A stretch of DNA of 52,931 nt, from positions 1 to 52,931 of the forward strand of contig CABHOP010000065.1 of NCBI GenBank assembly GCA_902168085.1. The letters run 5' to 3'. Source of the stretch: an uncultured Bacteroides sp. (lineage in GTDB: Bacteria; Bacteroidota; Bacteroidia; Chitinophagales; Chitinophagaceae). The notes below the pieces were generated by a model. The model did not search any database. It worked only from the letters and a program-made list of their open reading frames with translations, and was not told the origin of the DNA. Made by a program: the position numbers and the translations under genes. Shown piece by piece: positions 7,786 to 17,068 of the stretch. Within the stretch, counting starts at the first letter, position 1; the number at the start of each line of letters is the position of its first letter.

Positions 7786-9945
7786 TTATTGTATCGTCAC
7801 TTTGTGAGAGAACTGTTTGCCATTCAGCGTTACAATACCAAAGTAAACACCCGGTGCCAGTTGTGGTAAAGTGAACCTTAATACCGATTGGCCAACCGCA
7901 GGATTGTCGTTTGTGTATACCGTTTTTCCTGTCATTTCAACCAGTTTGAATTCGAATGCATCTTTTGAAGTTAAAATGCCGGGCAGTTCGATATTCAGCT
8001 CTGTTGACGTAGGATTTGGATATAGCTTAATGGCATCTACGTGTTCTACATTGCTGATGCTTGTTGTGGATTTGTAGTAGCCAGTGTTGCAGCTTTTTAT
8101 CGATGGGATATAGGTGCTTCCCTCCAGACTTTGTGGTGATGTATATATTGCAAGGCTTATATTTTCTTCCAGAATGGTACCGATGTTTTGCGCCTTGTTA
8201 AATGTCACGCGTCTCACATCATCATTGTTACAATCCTGAACGGTTTTTTGACATTGAGGTTCAACATATGTTGAGCCAAGGCTAGCTGTGCCAATAAAGC
8301 GTGTTAACAAATTATTATTGGTGGCAGGAGCAGCTTCTCCTACTGGCGCTATCAATCCGGGATTACTTGGTGGAGTTGATGGGCTACCGTAGTGTTTTTC
8401 TAATGAAGCAAATGTGTATAGTCTTCTGACGTCTTCTAACGCAGATCCATTTAGGCCAGTAGTTAGAGTGCCATTGTAATAATCCAAATTTGAAGTGGTG
8501 GTACCCTTAGATGACAAAAATATTTGTGACCCACTGATTGCAGGTGTTCCTAAAAAACCGTTTGTACTATTCCATACACCTGTCCCAAACTCTGCTTTGG
8601 TTATAATTGGATTAACATTTGTAATGGATGGTAACAAACTGCCGGGTGGTAGCACACCGCACGACGGTCTCATAGTTTTTTGGCCTACTACGTATATATG
8701 GTCTCCCCATGGTTCACCTGAACCGCCAGATGTATAATGCATTTCTAAAAACTGATTGGCCCATTCTTCTACCCTATACGATGGCGTATTATCAGGGTTC
8801 GGCCTTATTTTCAACATTATGGAGAAATTGTTAGGTGTACTTGGAGCACCATAAACAGTTAAATCGTCTTTAATACGCGTAATGCCCCAGGTGTTGTAAT
8901 CACATGTAGGGCAATAAGCAGGTGCAACCTCTTCTATATAATCAAATGTATTTGTTAGAATGACAATATCGTTCGTAAGCCCAACGTCACCCCTAACATC
9001 TATACCATAATACCCCCATCTGTTATCTGATAATATTCCAAAGAAGTCGGGGTACTTAAATAGTACACCATTAGCTGTATTCGTTAAATTATTGTCGAAT
9101 TTGCCAATATATATAGCTGAACCACCATCTCCATTGTTCATAGCACCCGTCACCAGAAGAGGAAACGTACTATAAGGTGAATATGGCGCTATGCGAAGCG
9201 GCATATCATAATCGGTACCATTATTACCTGATACAGAATTCCAGGCATATCTTGAAACAGTGGCCGTACCATTGAGCGTAACTTTCATGATCCAGCTGAC
9301 TTTATCTGTCGTATAATTAAATGGACCATCTTCTTGCGGATTCCCGGTAGGACTATGAGTAGCATAACCAATCATATATAAGTCGTTTCCATCGCAAAAG
9401 GAATGGGTAGGATACAGGGCCTGATAAATGCTCAAGGGAGCACCAATTGTTATACATGGATTATTTCCAGTAGGTAAATCAGCACCTGTTTTATCTACAC
9501 CATGTATGTAGACATAATTGCGTGGTGTCAATAACGTATTAATTGCCTGGATAGTAATCCTGAAGGCATTTCCATTTTCAGCGGCTATATCTACTACTCT
9601 GAAGGATTGGTTTGCAGACCAGGCTATACGGGAGTTTAAAATATTACCATTGGCATCCAGGCGCATAAAGTGCCAACCTGCTTGCCCAGGATGGTTTGTA
9701 GCATCATATACAGTGCCTGCAGCAGCATATTCGGCAGGAATACTGGTTGTGCCGCCAGTCCCGGGAATCAATTCAATGCTGTAACCGCGATGGGATTCCT
9801 GCCATTCGTGTGTTACGAGAACAGCGTAGGTCTTAGGAGTAAAGCCAAGCAAAAAGATGAGAACAAGTGCAGCTAATTTAATAGCGTTGGTTTGTCTGTG
9901 AAAAGACATGTACCCCGAATATGGGGCATAGGTGTTTTTGGTCAT
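7786..9945 (-). CDS. Secreted protein with T9SS type A sorting domain (paralog)
   Basis: A 719-residue protein. The signal peptide runs AIKLAALVLIFLLGFTPKTYA; the Met at 9909 (MSFHRQTN) gives a more usual signal peptide length than the first Met at 9945, and either may be used. The C-terminus (638-719) is a T9SS type A sorting domain: LYPNPTSTELNIELPG, FKLVEMTGKTVYT, LAPGVYFGIVTLNGKQ. The N-terminal region (RGYSIELIPG, HFMRLDANGN, FRVVDIAAEN) parallels that of the cargo protein at 1383-3392. The middle has Cys pairs (CPTC) and many Gly/Asn/Pro loops, suggesting an extracellular beta-rich fold. Predicted to be on the cell surface or released. Function unknown. Confidence 0.9.
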   Translation of the reverse strand: MTKNTYAPYSGYMSFHRQTNAIKLAALVLIFLLGFTPKTYAVLVTHEWQESHRGYSIELIPGTGGTTSIPAEYAAAGTVYDATNHPGQAGWHFMRLDANGNILNSRIAWSANQSFRVVDIAAENGNAFRITIQAINTLLTPRNYVYIHGVDKTGADLPTGNNPCITIGAPLSIYQALYPTHSFCDGNDLYMIGYATHSPTGNPQEDGPFNYTTDKVSWIMKVTLNGTATVSRYAWNSVSGNNGTDYDMPLRIAPYSPYSTFPLLVTGAMNNGDGGSAIYIGKFDNNLTNTANGVLFKYPDFFGILSDNRWGYYGIDVRGDVGLTNDIVILTNTFDYIEEVAPAYCPTCDYNTWGITRIKDDLTVYGAPSTPNNFSIMLKIRPNPDNTPSYRVEEWANQFLEMHYTSGGSGEPWGDHIYVVGQKTMRPSCGVLPPGSLLPSITNVNPIITKAEFGTGVWNSTNGFLGTPAISGSQIFLSSKGTTTSNLDYYNGTLTTGLNGSALEDVRRLYTFASLEKHYGSPSTPPSNPGLIAPVGEAAPATNNNLLTRFIGTASLGSTYVEPQCQKTVQDCNNDDVRRVTFNKAQNIGTILEENISLAIYTSPQSLEGSTYIPSIKSCNTGYYKSTTSISNVEHVDAIKLYPNPTSTELNIELPGILTSKDAFEFKLVEMTGKTVYTNDNPAVGQSVLRFTLPQLAPGVYFGIVTLNGKQFSHKVTIQ

Positions 9946-10162
9946 TAGATATAGGTGTTTAGTGAAATCGGTTCAGGTTATCCAATTATATTCTTCTCTC
10001 TCTTTCAGGTATTCGGTTAACTGGATATAATAAAAGTAGTTTATGTTTTTATTAATCAATAGTGTTCATCATAATTTAATTTGTCATGGGGAAAAGTTAA
10101 AATGTTGTTCTGCGATATGGCTTTTATACGAGGTTTATAAATTTTACTTAATTTCAATTATC

Positions 10163-10672
10163 ATGATACGTTTACGGACAATTTATATTGCGGCTATGGC
10201 TATGGTGCTGATGATAGCCGGCAAAGTGCAGGCGCAGCAAGTGAAGCATGGCCTTACCTGGTATACAGATATCAATAAGGTGCATGAACTGGCGCAGAAG
10301 ACGAAGAAACCGGTATTTGCCTTTTTTACAGGCAGCGACTGGTGTGGCTGGTGCCACAGGCTGGAAGCGGCGGTATTTGACAAGCCCAACTTTCAGAAAT
10401 GGGCCAAGGATAATGTGATATTGCTGGAGCTGGATTTTCCGCGCAGGAAAGAACTGCCACAGGCGCTGCAGGAGCAAAACCAGGGTTTGCAACAGTTCTT
10501 TGGTGTGCAGGGCTATCCTACCATCTGGCTGTTCAACATAGATAAAGACAAGGCAACGGGTAAATATAATATTGCCGCTTACGGCTCGCTGGGATATCCT
10601 ACAGCCGAAAAGGGGCAAGAGGAGGCGACCTTCCTGGCCAATGCCAACCAGATACTTAAAAACAAGAAATAA
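10163..10672 (+). CDS. Exported thioredoxin-like protein (CGWC)
   Basis: A 169-residue protein starting at the ATG at 10163, which directly precedes a signal peptide (TIYIAAMAMVLMIAGKVQAQ). Earlier in-frame starts would put 40 unlikely residues ahead of it. The mature part is a thioredoxin fold of the Thioredoxin_7 type, with the redox motif DWCGWC (Cys61, Cys64) and the cis-proline segment GYPTIWLF. It should act as a disulfide reductase or isomerase in the periplasm, or be exported further; the partner is unknown. It is convergent with the next gene, with a shared terminator between them. Confidence 0.9.
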   Translation: MIRLRTIYIAAMAMVLMIAGKVQAQQVKHGLTWYTDINKVHELAQKTKKPVFAFFTGSDWCGWCHRLEAAVFDKPNFQKWAKDNVILLELDFPRRKELPQALQEQNQGLQQFFGVQGYPTIWLFNIDKDKATGKYNIAAYGSLGYPTAEKGQEEATFLANANQILKNKK

Positions 10673-10676
10673 AAAG

Positions 10677-10703
10677 AAAGGGCACTATTTATGGTGCCCT
10701 TTT
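10677..10703. terminator. Shared convergent terminator
   Basis: Stem AAAGGGCAC / GTGCCCTTT with an 8-base loop, followed by T on the plus strand and A-rich sequence on the other side. It sits just after the thioredoxin stop and overlaps the last codons of the minus-strand gene ending at 10685, so it serves both. Confidence 0.75.
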
Positions 10704-11146
10704 CCTTTACCATGCCCCTTGTTACCATTGTTTCCATGGCCATGCCCCCTGCCGGGGTGGGCTTTCTTGTATTTTACGTCCCTTGAGTCGCGGATGACCA
10801 CCTGGTCGTGGCGGCCTTTATAGCTCACATATTTATTGCGGTACACCGTGTGCCGTACCCAGGGTGTAGGCTCATTTATCACCACCTTGTGCACCCTGTA
10901 CAGGTCGACCGCCACGGGCAGCGACCGGCGCCTTATCCAGTTGCCATTATTGAAGTAAACAAATACCCGGTTGTTCACATCATAATAAGCATCGGCATCG
11001 GGCAGGTAATAATAATCTACATAATCGTAGCCGACAGGGCCCCAGGCAGGCTGGGTGCCAATATTTACGCTAACATTTACCTGTGCAGTGGCCTTAAAAG
11101 CGGCTATCGCCAGAAATGCCATTAATATCCACTTTTTCATATCCAT
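10685..11146 (-). CDS. Small secreted protein with His/Gly/Lys-rich tail
   Basis: About 153 residues from MDMKKW at 11146 (11140 also possible), with a signal peptide (MKKWILMAFLAIAAFKATAQ). The core is rich in Tyr, Asp and Val (YDYVDYYYLPDADAYYDV) and contains VFVYFNNGNWIRR. The last 25 or so residues are almost only Gly, His, Lys, Asn and Arg (GRGHGHGNNGNKGHGKGKG). The core resembles small exported Bacteroidota proteins of unknown role. The tail could bind metal ions or polyanions, but no function is established. Confidence 0.82.
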   Translation of the reverse strand: MDMKKWILMAFLAIAAFKATAQVNVSVNIGTQPAWGPVGYDYVDYYYLPDADAYYDVNNRVFVYFNNGNWIRRRSLPVAVDLYRVHKVVINEPTPWVRHTVYRNKYVSYKGRHDQVVIRDSRDVKYKKAHPGRGHGHGNNGNKGHGKGKGHHK

Positions 11147-11269
11147 GTTTGTTTTTGAAAGACAATAATATCGTACCAAGGAGGCTGTGATATGTTTATT
11201 TTGTTAAATGTATCTTTTAATGCTATATAAATAACAAGCATAGCGGCTTAGGCTACCTATATACTGTAC

Positions 11270-11300
11270 TTTGCAATTCGCATATATCCCGCTAACTTTG
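11270..11300 (+). promoter_or_regulatory. Bacteroidota-type promoter of gcvP
   Basis: TTTG at 11270-11273, 19 bases, then TAACTTTG at 11293-11300. This matches the Bacteroidota consensus TTTG / TAnnTTTG exactly with normal spacing. Transcription should start near 11306, giving a leader of about 30 bases before the gcvP ATG. Confidence 0.65.
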
Positions 11301-11335
11301 CGCATTCTTTTAATTTATTGAGTCTCTAACATTTT

Positions 11336-14218
11336 ATGAATTTGTTTTCCCTTCAAAATCAGGAATTCATTGGTCGCCATATAGGCCCCAATGAGCACGA
11401 AACAAAAAAAATGCTGTCTGCGATAGGTGTAGCAGATATGGACGAGCTGATAGTGCGTACCGTACCTGATGCCATCCGCATGAACCACCGGTTGAACCTG
11501 CCGGAAGCATTAAGCGAGTCGGACTATCTGCGTATGCTGAAAGATGTATCGCTGCGGAATAAAGTGTATAAGAACTATATAGGGCAGGGCTATTACGATA
11601 CGCACACGCCTAGCGTTATCCTGCGCAACATATTTGAAAACCCGGGATGGTACACCCAGTACACCCCGTACCAGGCAGAAATATCTCAAGGCCGCCTGGA
11701 AAGCCTGCTGAACTTCCAAACCGTGATGAGCGACCTGACCGGCCTGCCGATAGCCAATGCATCGTTGCTGGATGAGGCAACTGCCGCTGCAGAAGCGATG
11801 GCTATGTTCCTGCATACGCTGAACAAAGATAATGACCACCTGGAGCGCGCCAAACTGTTTGTAGATAATGAAGTGTTTCCGCAAACGAAAGATGTAATCA
11901 TCACACGTGCCAAACCACTGGGTGTGGAAGTAGTATTTGGCGATTATAAAACGGCAACTATCGATAACACTTACTTTGGTGCTATCGTACAATATCCTAA
12001 CGATAAAGGAACGATAGAAGACTACCGCAGCTTTGTAGAAAAAGTGCATGCTGCCGGTGCATATATAGCTATGGGTACCGACCTGCTGGCGCTTACGCTG
12101 CTTACCTCTCCCGGCGAGCTTGGTGCAGATGTAGCCTTCGGTTCTGCACAGCGCTTTGGAGTACCACTGGGATACGGTGGCCCGCACGCAGCCTTCTTTA
12201 CCTGTACAGAAGATTTTAAACGCCAGATACCCGGCCGTATCATAGGTGTGAGTGTGGATGCTAACGGCAACCGTGCCCTGCGCATGGCCCTGCAAACACG
12301 CGAGCAACACATCAAACGCGAAAAGGCCACTTCCAACATCTGTACCGCACAAGCACTGCTGGCCAATATGGCTGCTATGTATGCCGTATATCATGGCCCT
12401 GATGGACTGAAAAACATAGCCAAGCGCGTGAGCCTGCTGGCACAAACACTGGCTACGCAGTTGAAAGCACATGGCCTGAGCGTAGTATCCGATTTCTACT
12501 TCGATACCGTAGTAGTAAAAGTAGCCGATGCCAAAGCCATCAAAGCGAAAGCAGAAGCAGCACAGATCAACTTCCGATATTTTGCAGATAACACACTGGT
12601 AGGTATATCGCTGGACGAAACAACTACTACATCCGACCTGTTCAGTGTCCTAGCTGTATTCAGCAACGATAACGAGCCGGTGAGCTTCGAGATAAACCAT
12701 GATAATGTATTAACGAACATCAGCACCTCGCTGACACGTACTTCGGAATACCTGACCCACCCGATATTCAATACGCACCATAGCGAAACGCAAATGATGC
12801 GCTACATAAAAATGCTCGAGAATAAGGACCTGAGCCTGAACACCAGCATGATATCACTGGGTTCGTGCACGATGAAGCTGAACGCGGCTACAGAAATGAT
12901 ACCGCTGAGCTGGGCACACTGGAGCAAGATGCACCCCTTTGTACCGAAAGGCCAGGCCGGTGGCTACCTGCAGATAGTAAAAGAACTATCGGCCTACCTG
13001 TGCGAGATAACTGCTTTTGATGCCTGCAGTCTGCAGCCCAACAGTGGTGCGCAAGGTGAATATGCCGGCCTGCTGACTATCAAATCTTACCACGAAAGCC
13101 GTGGCGATAAGCACCGCAACATCATGCTGATACCAATATCTGCACACGGTACCAACCCTGCAAGCGCAGTGATGGCGGGTTACAAAGTGGTAGTGGTAAA
13201 AGCACTGGAGAACGGCTATATAGATGTAGAAGACCTGAGGGCAAAAGCAACACAGCATGCCGCTAACCTGGCAGGCATCATGGTTACCTACCCGTCTACC
13301 TACGGTGTGTATGAAGAAACCATCAAAGAAATAACCGCTATTGTGCACCAGCACGGTGGACAGGTATATATGGACGGTGCGAACATGAACGCGCAAGTGG
13401 GACTGACCGCTCCCGGCCTGATAGGTGCCGATGTGTGCCACCTGAACCTGCACAAAACCTTTGCAATACCACACGGTGGCGGTGGCCCCGGCGTAGGCCC
13501 TATATGTGTGAAAGCACACCTGGCGCCACACCTGCCAAGCCACATAGAAGAAACAAATGGTGCTAATGGCAATGCGGTATCTGCAGCGCCTTACGGCTCT
13601 GCCAGCATATTGCTGATATCATATGCATACATACGCATGCTGGGCCCTGTGGGCGTACGCAAGGCTACAGAGTATGCTATACTGAATGCGAACTATATGC
13701 GCAGCCGCCTGCAAAACGCTTACGAGATACTGTATACCGGTAGCGGTGGTACCTGCGCGCACGAATTCATCGTGGACCTGCGTCCGTTTAAAAAGACAGC
13801 AGAGATAGAAGCAGAAGATGTGGCCAAACGCCTGATGGACTATGGCTTCCACGCACCTACGCTTAGCTTCCCTGTACCGGGCACTATCATGATAGAGCCA
13901 ACAGAAAGCGAAGACAGGGCAGAGCTGGACCGTTTCTGCGATGCGCTGCTGAGCATACGCGAAGAGATACGCGCTATAGAAGAAGGCAAAGCCGACAAGA
14001 AAGACAACCCGCTGAAGATGGCACCTCATACACAGTTTGCAGTAACTGCCAATGAGTGGACACGCCCATATAGCCGCCAGCAGGCTGCTTACCCGCTGGA
14101 GTGGGTGAAGAACAATAAATTCTGGCCAAGCGTAGCCCGTGTAAACAATACATATGGCGACCGTAACCTGATATGTACCTGCGAGCCTACATCTGCCTAC
14201 ATGGAAGCTGAAGCGTAA
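11336..14218 (+). CDS. gcvP: Glycine dehydrogenase (decarboxylating), P protein
   Basis: A 960-residue, single-chain P protein of the glycine cleavage system. It decarboxylates glycine with pyridoxal phosphate and passes the aminomethyl group to the lipoyl arm of the H protein. It has the duplicated fold typical of the one-chain form: the N-terminal half opens [17 protein letters not shown], and the C-terminal half has [21 protein letters not shown] and the PLP-lysine motif [18 protein letters not shown] with Lys707. Length is normal for bacterial GcvP. It stands alone, with no gcvT or gcvH next to it, and has its own promoter (11270-11300) and terminator. Confidence 0.98.
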   Translation: MNLFSLQNQEFIGRHIGPNEHETKKMLSAIGVADMDELIVRTVPDAIRMNHRLNLPEALSESDYLRMLKDVSLRNKVYKNYIGQGYYDTHTPSVILRNIFENPGWYTQYTPYQAEISQGRLESLLNFQTVMSDLTGLPIANASLLDEATAAAEAMAMFLHTLNKDNDHLERAKLFVDNEVFPQTKDVIITRAKPLGVEVVFGDYKTATIDNTYFGAIVQYPNDKGTIEDYRSFVEKVHAAGAYIAMGTDLLALTLLTSPGELGADVAFGSAQRFGVPLGYGGPHAAFFTCTEDFKRQIPGRIIGVSVDANGNRALRMALQTREQHIKREKATSNICTAQALLANMAAMYAVYHGPDGLKNIAKRVSLLAQTLATQLKAHGLSVVSDFYFDTVVVKVADAKAIKAKAEAAQINFRYFADNTLVGISLDETTTTSDLFSVLAVFSNDNEPVSFEINHDNVLTNISTSLTRTSEYLTHPIFNTHHSETQMMRYIKMLENKDLSLNTSMISLGSCTMKLNAATEMIPLSWAHWSKMHPFVPKGQAGGYLQIVKELSAYLCEITAFDACSLQPNSGAQGEYAGLLTIKSYHESRGDKHRNIMLIPISAHGTNPASAVMAGYKVVVVKALENGYIDVEDLRAKATQHAANLAGIMVTYPSTYGVYEETIKEITAIVHQHGGQVYMDGANMNAQVGLTAPGLIGADVCHLNLHKTFAIPHGGGGPGVGPICVKAHLAPHLPSHIEETNGANGNAVSAAPYGSASILLISYAYIRMLGPVGVRKATEYAILNANYMRSRLQNAYEILYTGSGGTCAHEFIVDLRPFKKTAEIEAEDVAKRLMDYGFHAPTLSFPVPGTIMIEPTESEDRAELDRFCDALLSIREEIRAIEEGKADKKDNPLKMAPHTQFAVTANEWTRPYSRQQAAYPLEWVKNNKFWPSVARVNNTYGDRNLICTCEPTSAYMEAEA

Positions 14219-14244
14219 GCTTGTACGGATATTAAATTTTAGAG

Positions 14245-14273
14245 AAGCCGCCCCGAACCGGGGCGGCTTTTTT
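14245..14273 (+). terminator. Terminator after gcvP
   Basis: Ten-base GC-rich stem AAGCCGCCCC / GGGGCGGCTT with loop GAACC, followed by a T run. It lies 26 bases after the gcvP stop and is a textbook Rho-independent terminator. Confidence 0.92.
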
Positions 14274-14283
14274 GTATGTAGTA

Positions 14284-14315
14284 TTTGCAGTATAGCGGGC
14301 GATGTATTATTTTTC
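14284..14315 (+). promoter_or_regulatory. Candidate promoter for secreted protein gene
   Basis: TTTG at 14284-14287, 20 bases, then TATTTTTC at 14308-14315, one mismatch from TAnnTTTG. It lies between the gcvP terminator and the ATG at 14344, and a start near 14321 would give a short leader. Confidence 0.4.
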
Positions 14316-14343
14316 GGCATCAATTGACTCACCGTTTCTACCT

Positions 14344-15924
14344 ATGAAATTCAGACATTTTATCACTGCGATAGTACTCGCATTTTTTGCCACTAATCAT
14401 CTTTATGCACAAGACAGCACCTACAGCATCAGCACACCGGTAGAAATACCGAAAGAAGGCTGGAACAAAGTAGTGCAGCTAAGAAATGGCAACACCGTGC
14501 TGCTGCACTTTGAGAACAAAAAAGGGATAGTAGTAAAGGTTTTTGACAAAGACCGAAAAGAGATAGCCAGCAAGAAGCACCTGTGCAATGTAATAGATAT
14601 TAACGGCCTTGACGCTACATTTTTTCATGGCCTGCATGATATAAACGGAGAAGCAACACTTTTCCTGACACAGGATATAGATAATGCCCAGACATTGGTG
14701 CGCCTGCGTATTGACGGCAACAGCGGTGCGCTGCTGGCCGAAGATAAAATTGTAAAGTCGCCAAGTTTTCAGAGAAGGACTACGGCATACCTGATGAAAA
14801 AGCCGATAGGCGAAGGGTATGCCGTGTTTTGCTATACCACCCACCCTACAGATACCGCTACGGCTGTAAAGCTGATAAGGTATAACGATAAGCATGAAGT
14901 GATAAAAGAAATACCCTATGACGTGCCCAGCAAAGCATATGATAATATAGGACTACTGGATGCCAGTATGGATGAAGAAGGCGATATACTCATCAGCATG
15001 CAGCTTTCTAAAATCATTAATTATCCTGATGTTATGGAACGCACGCTGGCATTGCTGTATATGCCCGAAGGCGAAGACCGTTTTATGTTCAGGAAGATGA
15101 AGCTGCCATCGAGCCTGGAACTGAAAGATGCTACATTCAGTATCAACCCGTTTGCCGGAAATATCAATATGCTTATCACCAAATCGTGGGAAACGACGGT
15201 GCAAAACGGGTTGAACCGAGATAATATAGAGCTGCTTTCTCGCTCTATGTTCATCATGCCAAAAGATATTTCGGGTATCCGGGAAACACGCATAGCTTAT
15301 GAAAAGCCAACACAGCTATTGAGAGAAGCAATGAAGGATACCACCATAAACTTTTATGGCAGCATGATAGATGCGAATACCGACGGGCGCGGTGTAACGA
15401 CGGTAGTATATGAACAACGCTACCTGCCCTACCGCCCCAAGGGAAACGAAGTGGTGCCCTACTATACCGGTAATGTGTGTGTAGTACAGTATGATGATAA
15501 CGGTGCTGAAATGTGGGCCACTGTATTGCCTAAAGAGCATTATTATGTAGTAAGAGAAACTTTCCCTTCCGTATTTAAAAGAACCAGCCAACTGGAAACA
15601 TACAAGACACTGTACCTATGCGGAAAGAAAAGCCATTATATCCTGTTCAACGATGTGGAAGAGAACTGCAATAAAAGACTGGGTGAAGAAATAAAGAAAG
15701 TGTACAATTATCAAAATACGAATGCCATGTATTACCACATGAACAAACGCAATGTGGTGGTACAGAAATATCTGCTTGGCGCGCCGGTAGCCGGCGAGTT
15801 CAAATACATTTATCCCGGCAGTGCCGATTTTGATAAGCAGAATAATAGTGTAGCCCTGCTGATGTGCCATAAAAAAGAAGCAGGTGAAACCTTTCATATA
15901 GCCTGGAAGAAGCTGGAGAATTGA
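14344..15924 (+). CDS. Secreted protein of unknown function
   Basis: A 526-residue protein from the ATG at 14344, which begins a clear signal peptide (FRHFITAIVLAFFATNHLYAQ). The mature chain is a run of short beta-type segments such as VVQLRNGNTVLLHFENKKG, ATLFLTQDIDN and TTVVYEQRYLPY, which would suit a beta-propeller-like fold. There is no T9SS sorting domain and no lipobox, so it is probably periplasmic. I do not recognise a family. It is flanked by the gcvP terminator and by the hairpin at 15932-15960, so it is a single-gene unit. Confidence 0.85.
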   Translation: MKFRHFITAIVLAFFATNHLYAQDSTYSISTPVEIPKEGWNKVVQLRNGNTVLLHFENKKGIVVKVFDKDRKEIASKKHLCNVIDINGLDATFFHGLHDINGEATLFLTQDIDNAQTLVRLRIDGNSGALLAEDKIVKSPSFQRRTTAYLMKKPIGEGYAVFCYTTHPTDTATAVKLIRYNDKHEVIKEIPYDVPSKAYDNIGLLDASMDEEGDILISMQLSKIINYPDVMERTLALLYMPEGEDRFMFRKMKLPSSLELKDATFSINPFAGNINMLITKSWETTVQNGLNRDNIELLSRSMFIMPKDISGIRETRIAYEKPTQLLREAMKDTTINFYGSMIDANTDGRGVTTVVYEQRYLPYRPKGNEVVPYYTGNVCVVQYDDNGAEMWATVLPKEHYYVVRETFPSVFKRTSQLETYKTLYLCGKKSHYILFNDVEENCNKRLGEEIKKVYNYQNTNAMYYHMNKRNVVVQKYLLGAPVAGEFKYIYPGSADFDKQNNSVALLMCHKKEAGETFHIAWKKLEN

Positions 15925-15931
15925 TTGAATA

Positions 15932-15960
15932 AAAAGCCGGTACAATGTGTACCGGCTTTT
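15932..15960. terminator. Bidirectional terminator
   Basis: Twelve-base stem AAAAGCCGGTAC / GTACCGGCTTTT with loop AATGT. It lies 7 bases after the stop at 15924 and abuts the stop of the minus-strand gene ending at 15961, so it serves both. Confidence 0.88.
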
Positions 15961-16197
15961 TTATCGTTCGTGTTTTTCTATGGCATCGCTTACGGCTAAA
16001 ATGAGATTGTAGGGAATAGCTATTCCTTCTTCGGGTACTATATCGTACCGGTCCATTACGCTCCAGTTCATATAAAAACGTGGGTAGCCTTTAATGTTCA
16101 CTTCATAGTACATTCCATCCTGCCTGTGCTGTGGTATCACTACTGCTAATACCGCTTTGCCATCGAATTGTAACCTTTTGGTAAAGTTGCCTGCCAT
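15961..16197 (-). CDS. Conserved-looking small protein, unknown function
   Basis: A 78-residue protein, MAGNFTKRLQFDGKAVLAVV at the N-terminus, without signal peptide or membrane helix. Features include YYEVNIKGYPRFYMNWSVMD and a helical C-terminus (ILAVSDAIEKHER). It has ordinary codon use and ends in a shared terminator, which supports a real gene. No family recognised. Confidence 0.7.
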   Translation of the reverse strand: MAGNFTKRLQFDGKAVLAVVIPQHRQDGMYYEVNIKGYPRFYMNWSVMDRYDIVPEEGIAIPYNLILAVSDAIEKHER

Positions 16198-16379
16198 GGG
16201 GTAAAAATAAGTAATTGAAAGCTATTGCATTAGGCATTTCAGTAATAGTCAACTATGCATTTTGGAAATATTACATGGATAATTATTCGTATTAAGACCA
16301 ACCTTTCTACACCTTTGCACGTCTATTTTACCGAACACACACAGCAAACAAACAAGACTGCTGTTTAATACACACCGCT

Positions 16380-16709
16380 ATGAACATAGGAACCGCTATT
16401 AGATCAATCAGAAGACAGCTGGATATTACACAGTATCAGCTAGCAGACAGATGCAGCATCTCCCAAACCTCTCTATCGCAGATAGAAAACGGCGTAAAGA
16501 GGCCCAGCACACGTACTATAAAAAAGATATGCGAAGTGCTGGAAGTGCCTGAATCTATCATCTACATTCTGGGTATGCAAGATACCGATGTGCCGGATAG
16601 CAGGCGCAATGTGTACGAAATGCTATTTCCATCTATCAGGAACCTGGCCCTGCAAATAGTAAGCGCAGAGCACAAGCAACTGGTAGAGCACGCTGAAACT
16701 GCAGCGTAG
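16380..16709 (+). CDS. XRE family HTH transcriptional regulator
   Basis: A 109-residue protein. Residues 3-60 are a Cro/C1-type helix-turn-helix: IRSIRRQLDITQYQLADRC, then SQTSLSQIENGVKRPSTRTI and a third helix KKICEVLEVP. The C-terminal 45 residues are helical and could mediate dimerisation. It should bind DNA as a repressor or regulator. The small minus-strand gene at 16718 converges on it with 8 bases between the stops. Target genes are unknown; it has no linked phage or toxin gene. Confidence 0.9.
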   Translation: MNIGTAIRSIRRQLDITQYQLADRCSISQTSLSQIENGVKRPSTRTIKKICEVLEVPESIIYILGMQDTDVPDSRRNVYEMLFPSIRNLALQIVSAEHKQLVEHAETAA

Positions 16710-16717
16710 ATTCCCAT

Positions 16718-16969
16718 TTATTTCAGTTGCTGTAGGGCTTTAGCCATGCAACTCAATAGTTTTTTAACCACATATGCAGGCTTTGCTTCGCCTGCATGAG
16801 GGACAATATCCGGCTGATGTTGCGTTATCTTCACCAGCTGTATGTTGTCCTTCTTTTTTATGGTTATCATCACTTCTTCCCAATCGAGAATGAGCACGGC
16901 AGTAGCATACAGCAATACCGACCACAACAGCGAGCGGCAGATGAATACGGCGCGATAGTAGCTTTTCAT
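16718..16969 (-). CDS. Hypothetical small membrane-associated protein
   Basis: About 83 residues from MKSYYRAVF at 16969; a Met 17 codons earlier (17020) is also in frame. One hydrophobic segment (SLLWSVLLYATAVLILDW) could be a membrane anchor. The rest contains VMITIKKKDNIQLVKITQHQ and ends KKLLSCMAKALQQLK. No family recognised. It lies between an XRE regulator and a peptidase gene on the other strand. Confidence 0.5.
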   Translation of the reverse strand: MKSYYRAVFICRSLLWSVLLYATAVLILDWEEVMITIKKKDNIQLVKITQHQPDIVPHAGEAKPAYVVKKLLSCMAKALQQLK

Positions 16970-17068
16970 AACGTACGGTTGAAGTATTTTATAAATTTCA
17001 ATCAATGTTATGTTGTACATCTCCCCCTTTGTGGGGTATTTACTGCCAATGCAGTAATTTTAATACGT

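Noticed and set aside
11510-13543. Several long antisense frames inside gcvP (up to 320 codons)
   Set aside because: gcvP is certain over this whole span. The antisense products have no recognisable domain and reflect codon bias.
16380-17020. Toxin-antitoxin pair (XRE regulator with small convergent protein)
   Set aside because: The two genes are convergent and not in one operon, and the small protein shows no toxin family feature.
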